Assembly: GCA_027490195.1 (NCBI GenBank)
Contig: JAIXYN010000055.1
Span: 31,700-95,699, forward strand
DNA length: 64,000 nt
Direction of reading: 5' to 3'
From: Verrucomicrobiaceae bacterium
Lineage (GTDB): Bacteria > Verrucomicrobiota > Verrucomicrobiia > Verrucomicrobiales > Verrucomicrobiaceae
In this document: in pieces, positions 52,736-61,804 of the stretch
Layout: each line of letters begins with the position of its first letter
How positions within the stretch are numbered: the stretch's first letter is position 1
The notes under the pieces: generated by a model
What the model saw: the letters and a program-made list of their open reading frames with translations, nothing else
Database searches by the model: none
Told to the model about the DNA's origin: nothing
Position numbers and translations under genes: made by a program

Positions 52736-55207
52736 TCATTTTTGCGATGGCACCACCGGAGAGGTGACTCCTGCTTGTTTCTTGCCAACGATCTCTGCCG
52801 TCTCAGTCGAAGTGAGTGGTGGTGTGTCGCTGAGCAGCTCCTTGACAGCCACAAATGGAGAGGCCCCCACCGTGCTCCAAGTAACGTGGCGGTTAGCATC
52901 CAGCGTGAAGGTGCCGTGGCTTAGGCCGCTGGTGGTGACGCAGCCGAACTTGGCAAAGGCGGTGCCCTTGGGATCAGCCAAAAGCGTGAACGGGCAGGGA
53001 TACTCGTCCAGCGCTGTCTTCAGCGTGGCCGCATCGTCTGAGGTAATGCCGATGACTTCGATGCCCTTCTGCTTGAAAGCCTTATAGTGCTCCACAAAAG
53101 CCGCTACCTGCTGTGCGCAGTGCAGGCAGCCGTGTCCCTTGAAAAAGAACACAACGGCAGGCTTGCCCGCAACCTCAACCAAGGAATGATTTTTACCCTG
53201 CGCATCAGGCAGCGCGAAGTCAGGAGCCAGCGAGCCTATGGCCGGGGTGGCAGGCACGCCAGCCGAGGCTGTGGCACCTTTTTTCCGCACGATGTCGATC
53301 AACTGCATCATCCCCTGGTCCTCGTGATCCAGAATATGGCAGTGCTGAACGAAGGTGCCGATGAAGTCCGTGTAGCGCGTGCGCATCTTCACGTAGCCGT
53401 TGCCGGGGATCTTCACCGTGTCGCGCCACTCCGGTCCGTTTTTCAATTCCTCCACCAGTTTGAACTTGCCGTTCTCCTTAACGGGTTTGCCGCTAGCATC
53501 GAGCAGCGGTGCCATGATGGAGGTCACCTCGAAGGGGTTCACATGGATGTGAAAGGGATGCGTGACGAAGCCATTGGCGACCGTGTTGTTGGTGCTGATC
53601 GTCCATTCGTCCACATCATTGAGCTGGAGCTGGCGGGCCGTCTCCATGTCAAAGGACTTGCCGTCGATGGTGAACACCACACCGTTGCCCACTGCCAGAA
53701 TGCCGTACTTTGCCTCCTGCTTGCCGGTGATTTCGGCATCCTTGATCGAAGGAAGGCGCAGGCCCTTCATTTGCTCACTGGTGGGCAGTTTCATGTCTTC
53801 CGGCTCGCCATCAATGATCACACGAGCCACGTAATTGAGCGGTTTCTTCGTACCGCTGATGGAGTTGGAGGCCGACACTTCTTTGTCCACCAGAATGTAT
53901 TCACCCTTCACCATGGGCGCCTTCACCAGCACGTCTGAGCGATAGCCAGGCCACAGCTCGATTTCCGGCTTCTCGATCATCTTGCCCAGCGCCAGACCGT
54001 CAACGGCGATTTCCTGGAAGTTCATCGGCGGGGGGGACACCTCGCCGGTCTTGGACGTGGTAGGCTGAAAGGCCAAGAGGATGGTTTCGCGCTGTCCGCT
54101 GTCCACAAAACGCCAGCGTTCCACCTGTCCGGGACGCATGCGGATCACCGGAAGCTGGATGCCGTTGATGGTGGTGTAGCGGCCGAGTGTGGCCCACTGG
54201 CCAGGACCGAAAATATAGGCGGCATACTTGGCCTCCACCACGCCCGCAGTCAGATTGAAGGTCTTGGTAGCCGGAGGGGTCGTTGTGCTGTTGGGGTCTG
54301 GCAGCGTGTTCTTGTAGATGTAAGGGATCTGGTTGAGCACCATCACGCGGTCCTTGGCGGCCTTGATCTCTGGGATGTCATCCAGTCCGCCCTCGATGAT
54401 CAGGGTGCCGGACATGCTGCTGGCCACATCCCCGGCGGTGGAGCCGTGACGGTGCGGGTGATACCAATAGGTCCCGGGCGTGTGGTCTTTGGGAATGTCC
54501 ACCACATACTCCTGGGTCTCATGCGGGCCGACTTGGATCAGCACGTTGTCGCTAATGCCATTGGGGGAGACGTGCAGGCCGTGGTAATGCAGGTTCAGCG
54601 TGTTGAAGCTGTTGAGCGTGTTCATCATGTTGGGCTGCCAGCGCTCGCCCGCCATGGTGTTGCGCAGCGTGAGACGAATCTTGTCGCCTGGCTTCACTCG
54701 CAGTGTCGGCCCCACCAGCTTGCCATTGAAGCAGCGCAGGTACACGGGGTCCTCTCCGATGCGGTTTTTGGCGTAGCCTGCCTCCAGCACGACCTTCAGC
54801 TCGCCGTTCTTGGAAAAAAGCTCCTCCGGATTGGTGAACTCCGTCTTTGCCTTACGGGCGAGGGACAATTTGCGTGGGGCCGTGGGCCCCTCCTCCGCTT
54901 TGTCGTTCGCACCACTTACGCCCAACAACTGACGTGCACCGGAAGTCGCTGGCTTGCCAAACCGTGACCATTGCGAATTTAGGTCCCTTACCCCATCTGC
55001 GGCTGGGTTGCGCTCTTCCAAAGAAACGGCATTGCCGTCTTCAGTGTTTTTAACCGCGTCCTGGCCGTGGACTGTGCTAGCAGCTAGGCAAAACCATGCC
55101 ACAGAAGGCGCAACTCTGGATAACAATGAAGGGACGACCCGATTCACTGACTGTGAGGCAGCAGCACCGTGCGTTGGCCTTGGGGTGATTGTGTATGGAG
55201 TGTACAT
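52736..55207 (-). CDS. Multicopper oxidase fused to a C-terminal redoxin domain
   Basis: An 823-residue protein. The N terminus contains an exported-protein signal (hydrophobic about 27-46, ending STVHGQ). The cupredoxin copper ligands are visible in order: LHYHGLHVSP, WYHPHRHGST, HPFHIHVNPF, HCHILDHEDQGMM. These make one type 1 and the trinuclear type 2/3 copper centre of a laccase/CotA-like oxidase. The last 160 residues form a peroxiredoxin-like (AhpC/TSA) domain beginning GSLAPDFALPDAQGK, with the CLHC motif in HGCLHCAQQVAAF. Laccases oxidise phenols or metals. It is the first gene of the seven-gene operon. Confidence 0.9.
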   Translation of the reverse strand: MYTPYTITPRPTHGAAASQSVNRVVPSLLSRVAPSVAWFCLAASTVHGQDAVKNTEDGNAVSLEERNPAADGVRDLNSQWSRFGKPATSGARQLLGVSGANDKAEEGPTAPRKLSLARKAKTEFTNPEELFSKNGELKVVLEAGYAKNRIGEDPVYLRCFNGKLVGPTLRVKPGDKIRLTLRNTMAGERWQPNMMNTLNSFNTLNLHYHGLHVSPNGISDNVLIQVGPHETQEYVVDIPKDHTPGTYWYHPHRHGSTAGDVASSMSGTLIIEGGLDDIPEIKAAKDRVMVLNQIPYIYKNTLPDPNSTTTPPATKTFNLTAGVVEAKYAAYIFGPGQWATLGRYTTINGIQLPVIRMRPGQVERWRFVDSGQRETILLAFQPTTSKTGEVSPPPMNFQEIAVDGLALGKMIEKPEIELWPGYRSDVLVKAPMVKGEYILVDKEVSASNSISGTKKPLNYVARVIIDGEPEDMKLPTSEQMKGLRLPSIKDAEITGKQEAKYGILAVGNGVVFTIDGKSFDMETARQLQLNDVDEWTISTNNTVANGFVTHPFHIHVNPFEVTSIMAPLLDASGKPVKENGKFKLVEELKNGPEWRDTVKIPGNGYVKMRTRYTDFIGTFVQHCHILDHEDQGMMQLIDIVRKKGATASAGVPATPAIGSLAPDFALPDAQGKNHSLVEVAGKPAVVFFFKGHGCLHCAQQVAAFVEHYKAFKQKGIEVIGITSDDAATLKTALDEYPCPFTLLADPKGTAFAKFGCVTTSGLSHGTFTLDANRHVTWSTVGASPFVAVKELLSDTPPLTSTETAEIVGKKQAGVTSPVVPSQK

Positions 55208-55710
55208 CTGTTGTGTTGTCGTTTGTTGGCAGTGAAGAAGATTAGAGTATACCGAGAATATCTCTCATTATTCCATAGATCCCTGAAAGGATAATTGAAT
55301 CAACTGTCTTACCTTTCATATTTAAATACTACAATTTTATTCTTTAACAATAAGTCATCAATTAACTTAATTCATTCAAAATGAAATCATTGGACTATCG
55401 ATTTTTTCACACACCTAGGCATTTTCCCGCACCCACAGATTCCAGACGAGGCACCACCAGTATCATTTTCAGTCAGGCAGAGTGTCACAGGAGACAACGG
55501 AGAAACCAGAGATGGGAACTCCGCTGTTGCCTCGGTGATCTCCTGCTACCTCAAGGTCGGAACCCCGTCTTCTAATTGGCAGGCGCTGTCCTCTCATCGA
55601 CCACTGCCAACCACCCGTGAGTGAATGAAACATGCCCCGCGCAAGTCGCCGCCATATGGCAGAAAATCCTCGCATCGCTTGATGCTTCAACGCAGAATGT
55701 CATCCTTGCT
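55208..55710. other. AT-rich divergent intergenic region
   Basis: About 500 bp without a supported gene between the oxidase operon (minus) and the isomerase-like gene (plus). Positions 55250-55390 are much more AT-rich than the surroundings, and a TATACT box lies about 25-35 nt upstream of the multicopper oxidase ATG on the minus strand, without a clear -35. A sequence in frame upstream of the plus-strand gene (from 55621) could extend it by 30 codons, but it has no signal peptide. No operator palindrome was seen. Confidence 0.4.
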
Positions 55711-56553
55711 ATGAAATTCACGTCTCTCCTTCTCACCCTTGCGATTTCGGCTCAAATCTTTGCCGCTGATGCCCCAAATGCCGCCGGTTTGCAGCTCTAC
55801 AGCCTGCGCAGCCAGTTCAAGCTGCGGGGCGTGCCGTGGACGCTGGATCGGGTTAAGGAGTTTGGCCTGAAGGAGGTTGAGCTTGCCGGCACCTACGATC
55901 TCACTGCCGGGCAGTTCAAAGCCGAACTTGAACAGCGCGGCCTCAAAGCCGTCAGCAGCCACTTCCCCTACGCACGCTACAAGAACGATCTCGACAACGT
56001 GGTGAAGGAGGCCAAGACCCTCGGCCTCAAGTATGCCGGCTGCGCCTGGATTGATCACAAGGACAGTTTTGACGAAGCCGAGTGCCGGGATGCCATCGCC
56101 GTCTTCAACAAAGCTGGTGAGGCGCTGGCAAAGGAAGGCATCACGATGTTCTACCACGCCCATGGCTTCGAGTTCGAGCCCTACGGTGACGGCACGCTGC
56201 TCGATCTCTTCCTGCGTGAGACCAAGCCTGAATTTGTCTCCATGCAAATGGACGTCCTGTGGATCATTTTCCCCGGCCAGGATCCCGTGAAACTGTTGAA
56301 CCAGTACAGTGGTCGCTGGAAGCTCATGCATCTCAAGGATCTGAAAAAAGGTGTCGCGACTGGCTTCCTCACTGGCAAGACCGACGTGACCAACGATGTC
56401 ACCCTCGGAACCGGCCAGATGGACTGGACCGCCATCTTCGCCGCCGCACGCAAGAACGGGGTTGAGCGCTACTTTATTGAAGATGAATCCCCCTCTTCGC
56501 TGGAACAGATTCCCAACAGCCTGACCTTCCTCCGCGCCAACGGCTTCGAGTGA
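55711..56553 (+). CDS. Exported sugar-phosphate isomerase/epimerase-like TIM-barrel protein
   Basis: A 280-residue protein with a signal peptide (MKFTSLLLTLAISAQIFA, about 1-18) followed by a xylose-isomerase-like TIM barrel: GLQLYSLRSQFKLRGVPWTLDRVKEFG, MFYHAHGFEFEPYGDGT and FVSMQMDVLWIIFPGQDPV. The ATG at 55711 is preferred over 55621, because it puts the signal sequence at the N terminus. Such exported sugar isomerase-like proteins are abundant in Verrucomicrobiota and Planctomycetes; substrates are mostly unknown. It is 4 nt upstream of the next gene. Confidence 0.8.
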   Translation: MKFTSLLLTLAISAQIFAADAPNAAGLQLYSLRSQFKLRGVPWTLDRVKEFGLKEVELAGTYDLTAGQFKAELEQRGLKAVSSHFPYARYKNDLDNVVKEAKTLGLKYAGCAWIDHKDSFDEAECRDAIAVFNKAGEALAKEGITMFYHAHGFEFEPYGDGTLLDLFLRETKPEFVSMQMDVLWIIFPGQDPVKLLNQYSGRWKLMHLKDLKKGVATGFLTGKTDVTNDVTLGTGQMDWTAIFAAARKNGVERYFIEDESPSSLEQIPNSLTFLRANGFE

Positions 56554-56557
56554 TCAC

Positions 56558-58696
56558 ATGTCACGCCGCCTCCACGCCATCATCCTGCATGGCGTTTTCA
56601 TCCTCTCAGGCATTTCAGCGCTGATCTACCAGCTCGTCTGGCAGCGTGCGCTGCTGACGATCTATGGCAGCAACGTCGAATCCGTGGCGATGGTCGTGGC
56701 GGCCTTCCTCGCCGGGCTCGGTATCGGCAGCATTGCAGGCGGGTGGATTTCCAAATCTGCGCGTGCGCCGCTGGTGCTGCTGTTCGGTCTCGCGGAACTC
56801 GGTGTCGGTGCCTATGGGCTCATTTCACTGAAGCTGTTCGATGCCGTCGGTTCGCTGACTTCGGTTCAATCACACGGGCTCACCACCGGCGCTCTCGTCT
56901 TTTTGCTCGTGTTTTTCCCAACCTTGCTCATGGGTGCCACATTGCCTCTGCTGGTGGCTCATCAGGTGCGCAATACCGCGCATGTAGGCGTCAGCGTGAG
57001 CCGCCTCTATTTTGTGAACACGCTCGGGGCAGCGCTCGGGGCCTTTATCGCCGCGCGCTGGCTGCTTGGCCACTTTGGCATGAGCGGCACCACGCGTATC
57101 GCCGCCTGCTTGAATGCTGCCGCAGCTCTGATTGTGCTGCTTGTCTTGAAACGGCCAACTGCTGAGTCCGCAGATCAGGCAGCAGCGCTCAAGACCAGTC
57201 CGCTGTGTGCCATTTCATTCCGCACTGCCTTGCTGTGGTCCGCGCTCTCAGGCTTCCTGGCCTTGTCATGGGAGATCATCTGGTCGCGTGTCTTCAACTT
57301 TGCCAGCGCCTCCAAAGCGCCCGTATTCGGCTACATGCTTGGCAGCTACCTGCTGGGGCTTGCGATCGGGTCGCTTTTAAGTCCACGCATCCTGAAGCAA
57401 GAAAGCGAACTACGTGGCAAACTCGCGCGTTGGGTGATGCTTTCGAGCGTGGCAGCATTTCTTGTCGCGCCATTCACCGCCATCGCCGCCACGCAGATGC
57501 ATTGGGAATGCGGTTACTACTTTGTCATCATTGCGGGAGCACTTCTAGGCCTCACATTCCCGCTGCTCTGCCATGCGGCGATACCTCCTGGCAACGACAC
57601 CGGCAGCCAGCTCTCGCGGCTCTATCTTGCCAATATCATCGGCTCTGGTGCGGGCAGCCTGCTTACCGGTTTCGTTTTCATGGAATGGCTGAGCCTGCAT
57701 CTTCTCAGCGTGCTACTACTGGGGGCTTCGTGGTTGTGGGCCGAGGGCATCGCGCGGTTTCAACTCCCTGCTCAAATGCACTGGCAGCCTCTCTTCTTTG
57801 CGCTCATCACCCTAAGTCCATTTCAGAGCTTTTATGAACGTCTGCAGTACAAGCACGAGTTCGGGCTTGGCATGCATTTCGCCCAGATCATCGAATCCAG
57901 GCACGGAGTCATCACGGTGGACACCAGCAGTGCGGTTTACGGCAACGGTGCTTACGACGGCATGATCGGCACGAAGCTGGAGCCGAAATCTTGGCTGGTG
58001 CGGCCTTACTTCCTCTCCGCCGTGCGGGATCGCATTGAAAACGTGCTCGTAATCGGTGTCGCCAGTGGATCGTGGACGCAAATTTTGGTCAATCATCCAC
58101 AGGTGAAGCATGTTACTGCAATCGAGCTCAGCCACGGCTACCTTGATCTCATTCGTGCACGTCCCGAAGTCGCCAGTTTGCTCACTAATCCCAAGCTCGA
58201 ACTGGTCATCGACGATGGGCGCCGTTGGCTGAGGCAGCATCCGGATGCGCGTTTTGATGCCATTGTGATGAATACGACGCATCATTGGCGTGAGTTTGCC
58301 TCTGCCTTGCTGTCGCGCGAGTTTTTGACTGAGGTCAAAGCGCACCTGACACCTGAGGGAATCGCCTTCTGGAATTGCACTGAGTCGCCTCGTGCTGCAC
58401 GGACTGGCATGGAGGTGTTTCCGCACACGATGATGGTCATGAACCACTGCCTCGCCAGCAACAGGCAGATGGAACCAGACCGCGTACGCTGGCAAGAAGT
58501 GCTCGCGGCTTACCGCATTGACGGTCAGCCCGTTGTGGCTGCGGATCAGATTGAAGGGGTACTCGACTTCCTCAGGGGTGAAGCCCTGCCCGTTCCCGGT
58601 GACATGTGGCACTGGTGCCGCCGCCCGGCCATGGAGTCTGCCTGGGGTGGTGCGGAGATTATCACGGATGATAATCTAGGCCATGAGTATCACTGA
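56558..58696 (+). CDS. Membrane-fused spermidine synthase-like protein
   Basis: A 712-residue protein. About twelve membrane segments (residues 5-410, starting LHGVFILSGISALIYQLVWQR) are followed by a cytosolic SAM-fold domain of the spermidine synthase type: VLVIGVASGSWTQILVNHPQ, HVTAIELSHGYLDLIRARP and ELVIDDGRRWLRQHPDARFDAIVMN. In the soluble family the first motif is GGGDG; the change to GVASGS means that the aminopropyltransferase activity is not assured. The fusion is a known layout in many bacteria with unknown function. Confidence 0.85.
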   Translation: MSRRLHAIILHGVFILSGISALIYQLVWQRALLTIYGSNVESVAMVVAAFLAGLGIGSIAGGWISKSARAPLVLLFGLAELGVGAYGLISLKLFDAVGSLTSVQSHGLTTGALVFLLVFFPTLLMGATLPLLVAHQVRNTAHVGVSVSRLYFVNTLGAALGAFIAARWLLGHFGMSGTTRIAACLNAAAALIVLLVLKRPTAESADQAAALKTSPLCAISFRTALLWSALSGFLALSWEIIWSRVFNFASASKAPVFGYMLGSYLLGLAIGSLLSPRILKQESELRGKLARWVMLSSVAAFLVAPFTAIAATQMHWECGYYFVIIAGALLGLTFPLLCHAAIPPGNDTGSQLSRLYLANIIGSGAGSLLTGFVFMEWLSLHLLSVLLLGASWLWAEGIARFQLPAQMHWQPLFFALITLSPFQSFYERLQYKHEFGLGMHFAQIIESRHGVITVDTSSAVYGNGAYDGMIGTKLEPKSWLVRPYFLSAVRDRIENVLVIGVASGSWTQILVNHPQVKHVTAIELSHGYLDLIRARPEVASLLTNPKLELVIDDGRRWLRQHPDARFDAIVMNTTHHWREFASALLSREFLTEVKAHLTPEGIAFWNCTESPRAARTGMEVFPHTMMVMNHCLASNRQMEPDRVRWQEVLAAYRIDGQPVVAADQIEGVLDFLRGEALPVPGDMWHWCRRPAMESAWGGAEIITDDNLGHEYH

Positions 58697-58738
58697 GCCG
58701 TCATTTGCGCTTTAATGCGCTTAGGTTCATCTATTTGC

Positions 58739-60028
58739 ATGTCTGACACGAACGCCATCACCACGCATCCTGATGTTCTCGTCATCGGGGGCGGCAGCGC
58801 AGGAGTAGCGGCGGCTTTGGCGGCGGCGCGTCAGGGAGCGGAGACGCTGCTGGTGGAGCGGCATGGCTTTCTGGGCGGCGCGGGTACGGTGTCTCTAGTT
58901 CATTCATTTTGTGGACTTTATGATCTCCCAGAGACGCCAGAGGCAGTGGCGCGTGTTGCCAATCCGGGACTGGTGGCTGAGTTCGAGCGTGAACTGCTTG
59001 CGCAGGGAATTGCCCATGGACCTGTGCGGATGGGCAGGGTCGATGTGCTGATGCACCAGCCGCAAAAACTGGCTTGGTTCTTGGACAAGTTGTGTCGGAT
59101 TCAGCAAAAAATGCAGGTTTTGCTGCATACCGAGGTCGCCGGATGTGGGGTCGATGAAAACCGCCTTGTGGAAGTGACGCTGCAATGTCGAGGAACGACC
59201 TGGAAGGTGAGACCGCGAACTGTGGTGGATGCGAGCGGTGATGCGGTGGTGGCGGCGTTTGCGAACCACCCCTGGGATCAAACACCGACGCATGAGCTGC
59301 AACGTCCGGCCTATATTGTTGGGCTTGGTGATGTGGATGCTGCTGCTCTCACTGGGGATGGCCCGTTGAAAATCGCCGGATGTCTGGTGCGGGCGATTCA
59401 GGAGAAAAAGCTTCCGGTTGAGGCTGCGGGTGCGCATTTCCGCGCTGGCGCGGCTTTGAATGAAGCGTTCCTGACGCTTGATCTGCCCGCTGATGCATTT
59501 GATGCAACGGATGCGCGTCAATTGACGGAGATCGAGATGCAGGGGCGAGAAGTGGCCTTTGCAATCGTGGAGCATTTGAAAACAGCCATGGAAGGTTTTT
59601 CGCGAGCGCGAGTTGCGACGCTACCTGTGCGTGCCGGCATTCGTGAAAGCCGACGTTGGATCGGGGAAGCGACTTTAACAGAGGAAGACATTCTTGAAAG
59701 CCGCAGCGATGATCAGACGGTGGCGAATGCGACCTGGCCGATGGAGCTGCGTGAAACGGCTCGGGGTCCGCGATTGCTGTACCCGAAAGAGCCGAAGGCC
59801 TGTGGCATTCCGCTGGGGGCATTGCGGGCACGTGAGTTGAAGAACGTGTTCATCGCGGGACGGTGCATTTCCGCCACGCATCGGGCGCAGGCGAGCACGC
59901 GGGTCATGGGCACCGCTTTGGCCACCGGACAGGCAGCAGGCATTGCCGCCACTTTTCCTGAACAAGACACCGCCAGCCTAGCATTGCAGGTGCGAAGCAT
60001 TTTGAGCCAACTGGAAACTGCCACGTGA
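58739..60028 (+). CDS. FAD-dependent oxidoreductase
   Basis: A 429-residue protein with the Rossmann motif VLVIGGGSAGVAAALAAARQG and the second FAD contact GRCISATHRAQASTRVMGTALATGQAAG. This layout (VERHGFLGGAGTVSLVHSF, TVVDASGDAVVAAFA) is that of the FAD-dependent oxidoreductases of PF12831, which include HdrA-like and secreted verrucomicrobial proteins. The substrate is unknown. The ATG at 58739 is preferred; an ATG at 58715 adds 8 residues. The stop overlaps the ligase start (GTGA), so they are coupled. Confidence 0.8.
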   Translation: MSDTNAITTHPDVLVIGGGSAGVAAALAAARQGAETLLVERHGFLGGAGTVSLVHSFCGLYDLPETPEAVARVANPGLVAEFERELLAQGIAHGPVRMGRVDVLMHQPQKLAWFLDKLCRIQQKMQVLLHTEVAGCGVDENRLVEVTLQCRGTTWKVRPRTVVDASGDAVVAAFANHPWDQTPTHELQRPAYIVGLGDVDAAALTGDGPLKIAGCLVRAIQEKKLPVEAAGAHFRAGAALNEAFLTLDLPADAFDATDARQLTEIEMQGREVAFAIVEHLKTAMEGFSRARVATLPVRAGIRESRRWIGEATLTEEDILESRSDDQTVANATWPMELRETARGPRLLYPKEPKACGIPLGALRARELKNVFIAGRCISATHRAQASTRVMGTALATGQAAGIAATFPEQDTASLALQVRSILSQLETAT

Positions 60029-61395
60029 ACATCGTCGATCTTATTTTTGACCGCAGCACAGCCACGAATACCGCGGTGGTCAGTCCCGAACTGCAGCTTA
60101 CGTTTGGTGAACTGAAGGTGCGCATGAAGGAGTGCGCTCAGCGCCTGAATGAAGCTGCGAACTGGCCAAAGAAGCAGCGGCCTCGCATTGGACTCAATGC
60201 TCCGAGCGGTGCGGACTACATCGTGGTGGCGCTGGCGATTTTGCAGCAGAACGCCTGCTTTGTGCCGATCCCGAATGAGCTGACGGTCAGCGAGCGTGCG
60301 CAACTGGCCAAGGCAACCGCGTTGGATGTTATCGTGCATGCGGAATCAGCGCAGGAGTGGCGTCTTGAGGCGGTGGTGCATGATGCGCCGCCGGCGTTTG
60401 ATGAAGCGGCGCTTGAGGCGCTGAACCCGGCTTTCATTCGTTTCAGCAGCGGGACCACGGGGACTTCCAAGGGCATTGTGATTTCGCATGAGACACTGCT
60501 GGCCCGCATCACGGCGGCGAATGAGGGATTGCGTATTGGTGAGCAGGATCGCGTGCTGTGGGTGCTGCCGATGGCGCATCACTTCGCGGTTTCGATCGTG
60601 CTTTATCTGTATCATGGGGCCACGACGATCCTTGCGCCCGCAAGTGATCCCAAGTTGATGCTGGAGATGATGCAAGCGCATGGGGCGACGGTGATGTATG
60701 GATCGCCCTACCATTACACGATGCTATCTGGGCTGCCCAATGCCGCCCTGCTTGGTACACTGAGGCTCGCTGTTTCGACGGCATTTGCGCTGACGACTGA
60801 AGTGGCGGAGTTGTTTGCTGGCAAAACGGGACTGCATCTCACACAGGGCATGGGCATCATCGAAGCGGGGCTGCCGATTTTGAATTTGCAGCATGCGAAG
60901 GACAAGCCGACTTCCATTGGCCAGTCGCTGCCTGCGTTTGAAGTGAAACTGGATGATGGCGAACTGATGCTGCGCGGGCCGGGGGTATTTGATGCGTACC
61001 TGACGCCGTGGCAGCCACGCGAGACTGTTTTGCGTGATGGGTGGTTTGCGACGGGAGACATCGCCGAGATGGATGAGGACGGTTGTTTGTATCTGAGGGG
61101 TCGGGTGCGCAGTGTGATCAATGTGGGAGGATTGAAGTGTTTTCCGGAAGAGGTGGAAGCGGTGCTGTGCAGTCATGACGGCGTGAAGGCTGCGCGTGTG
61201 TCTGGGCGTGCGCATCCTGCGCTGGGGGCGATGCCTGCGGCGGAAATCATTCCTGAAAATGCCGAGTCGCCGCCTGCAGCGATTGAATTGAGAAAACTTT
61301 GCCAGGAACGGCTCTCCGCCTACAAGGTGCCTTTGTTCTACACCTTTGTTTCCGAACTGCCGCTGACCGCGAGTGGCAAACTACGGCGCTACTGA
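60025..61395 (+). CDS. AMP-dependent acyl/aryl ligase
   Basis: A 456-residue ANL-superfamily enzyme. The P-loop is FIRFSSGTTGTSKGIVISH, the adenine region is LTQGMGIIEAG, the C-terminal hinge is GWFATGDIAEMDEDGCLYLRGR and the catalytic Lys is in ELPLTASGKLRRY. It activates a carboxylic acid as acyl-AMP, then probably transfers it to CoA or a carrier protein. It is shorter than typical acetyl-CoA synthetase and similar in length to the small acyl ligases that load carrier proteins. GTG start, 4-nt overlap with the oxidoreductase. Confidence 0.88.
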   Translation: MNIVDLIFDRSTATNTAVVSPELQLTFGELKVRMKECAQRLNEAANWPKKQRPRIGLNAPSGADYIVVALAILQQNACFVPIPNELTVSERAQLAKATALDVIVHAESAQEWRLEAVVHDAPPAFDEAALEALNPAFIRFSSGTTGTSKGIVISHETLLARITAANEGLRIGEQDRVLWVLPMAHHFAVSIVLYLYHGATTILAPASDPKLMLEMMQAHGATVMYGSPYHYTMLSGLPNAALLGTLRLAVSTAFALTTEVAELFAGKTGLHLTQGMGIIEAGLPILNLQHAKDKPTSIGQSLPAFEVKLDDGELMLRGPGVFDAYLTPWQPRETVLRDGWFATGDIAEMDEDGCLYLRGRVRSVINVGGLKCFPEEVEAVLCSHDGVKAARVSGRAHPALGAMPAAEIIPENAESPPAAIELRKLCQERLSAYKVPLFYTFVSELPLTASGKLRRY

Positions 61396-61804
61396 CTCAT
61401 GAACCAGCTTCCAGGCATCGCCGTGCTTGGCGCAGGAAGTGAGCTCGCTGCGATGCTTGCCCTCAGAACATCCAGGCGCTGTTTTATGATGATGAAACAC
61501 CGCAAGAGATTCGAAGGCCGCAGAGAAGACCTTTGATCTCGGGGAGTTGTGTTGAAGTGAAGTGGATGAGGAGTTTGGATGGTCTTCTTTTTGGCAAAGG
61601 AATGGTGGGCAATGGAATGGGGAATCCAGAGGGTTGGTTTTCATTCCTACGCGAGTTGAAGACCGAGACGACCCACGGGACACAGGAGTCGATGACTGTC
61701 TGAAAGTGACCGGCTCTTGAGAGATTTTATCGACGTTCTTTGACTTCGAGAGCAAGCGCTGGTGGTGAGACACGCTGTTTGCATTTTGCCTTTGATTGTG
61801 AGAA
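61396..61804. other. Long gap with a possible gene remnant
   Basis: About 400 bp with no confident gene. An ATG at 61399 directly after the ligase stop opens a 45-codon frame (MNQLPGIAVLGAGSELAAML and onward) that ends at 61536. Its first 18 residues are protein-like, and the rest is Arg/Met-rich and not convincing. It could be the start of a broken gene or a short chance frame. The rest is not AT-rich and shows no hairpin. Confidence 0.35.
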
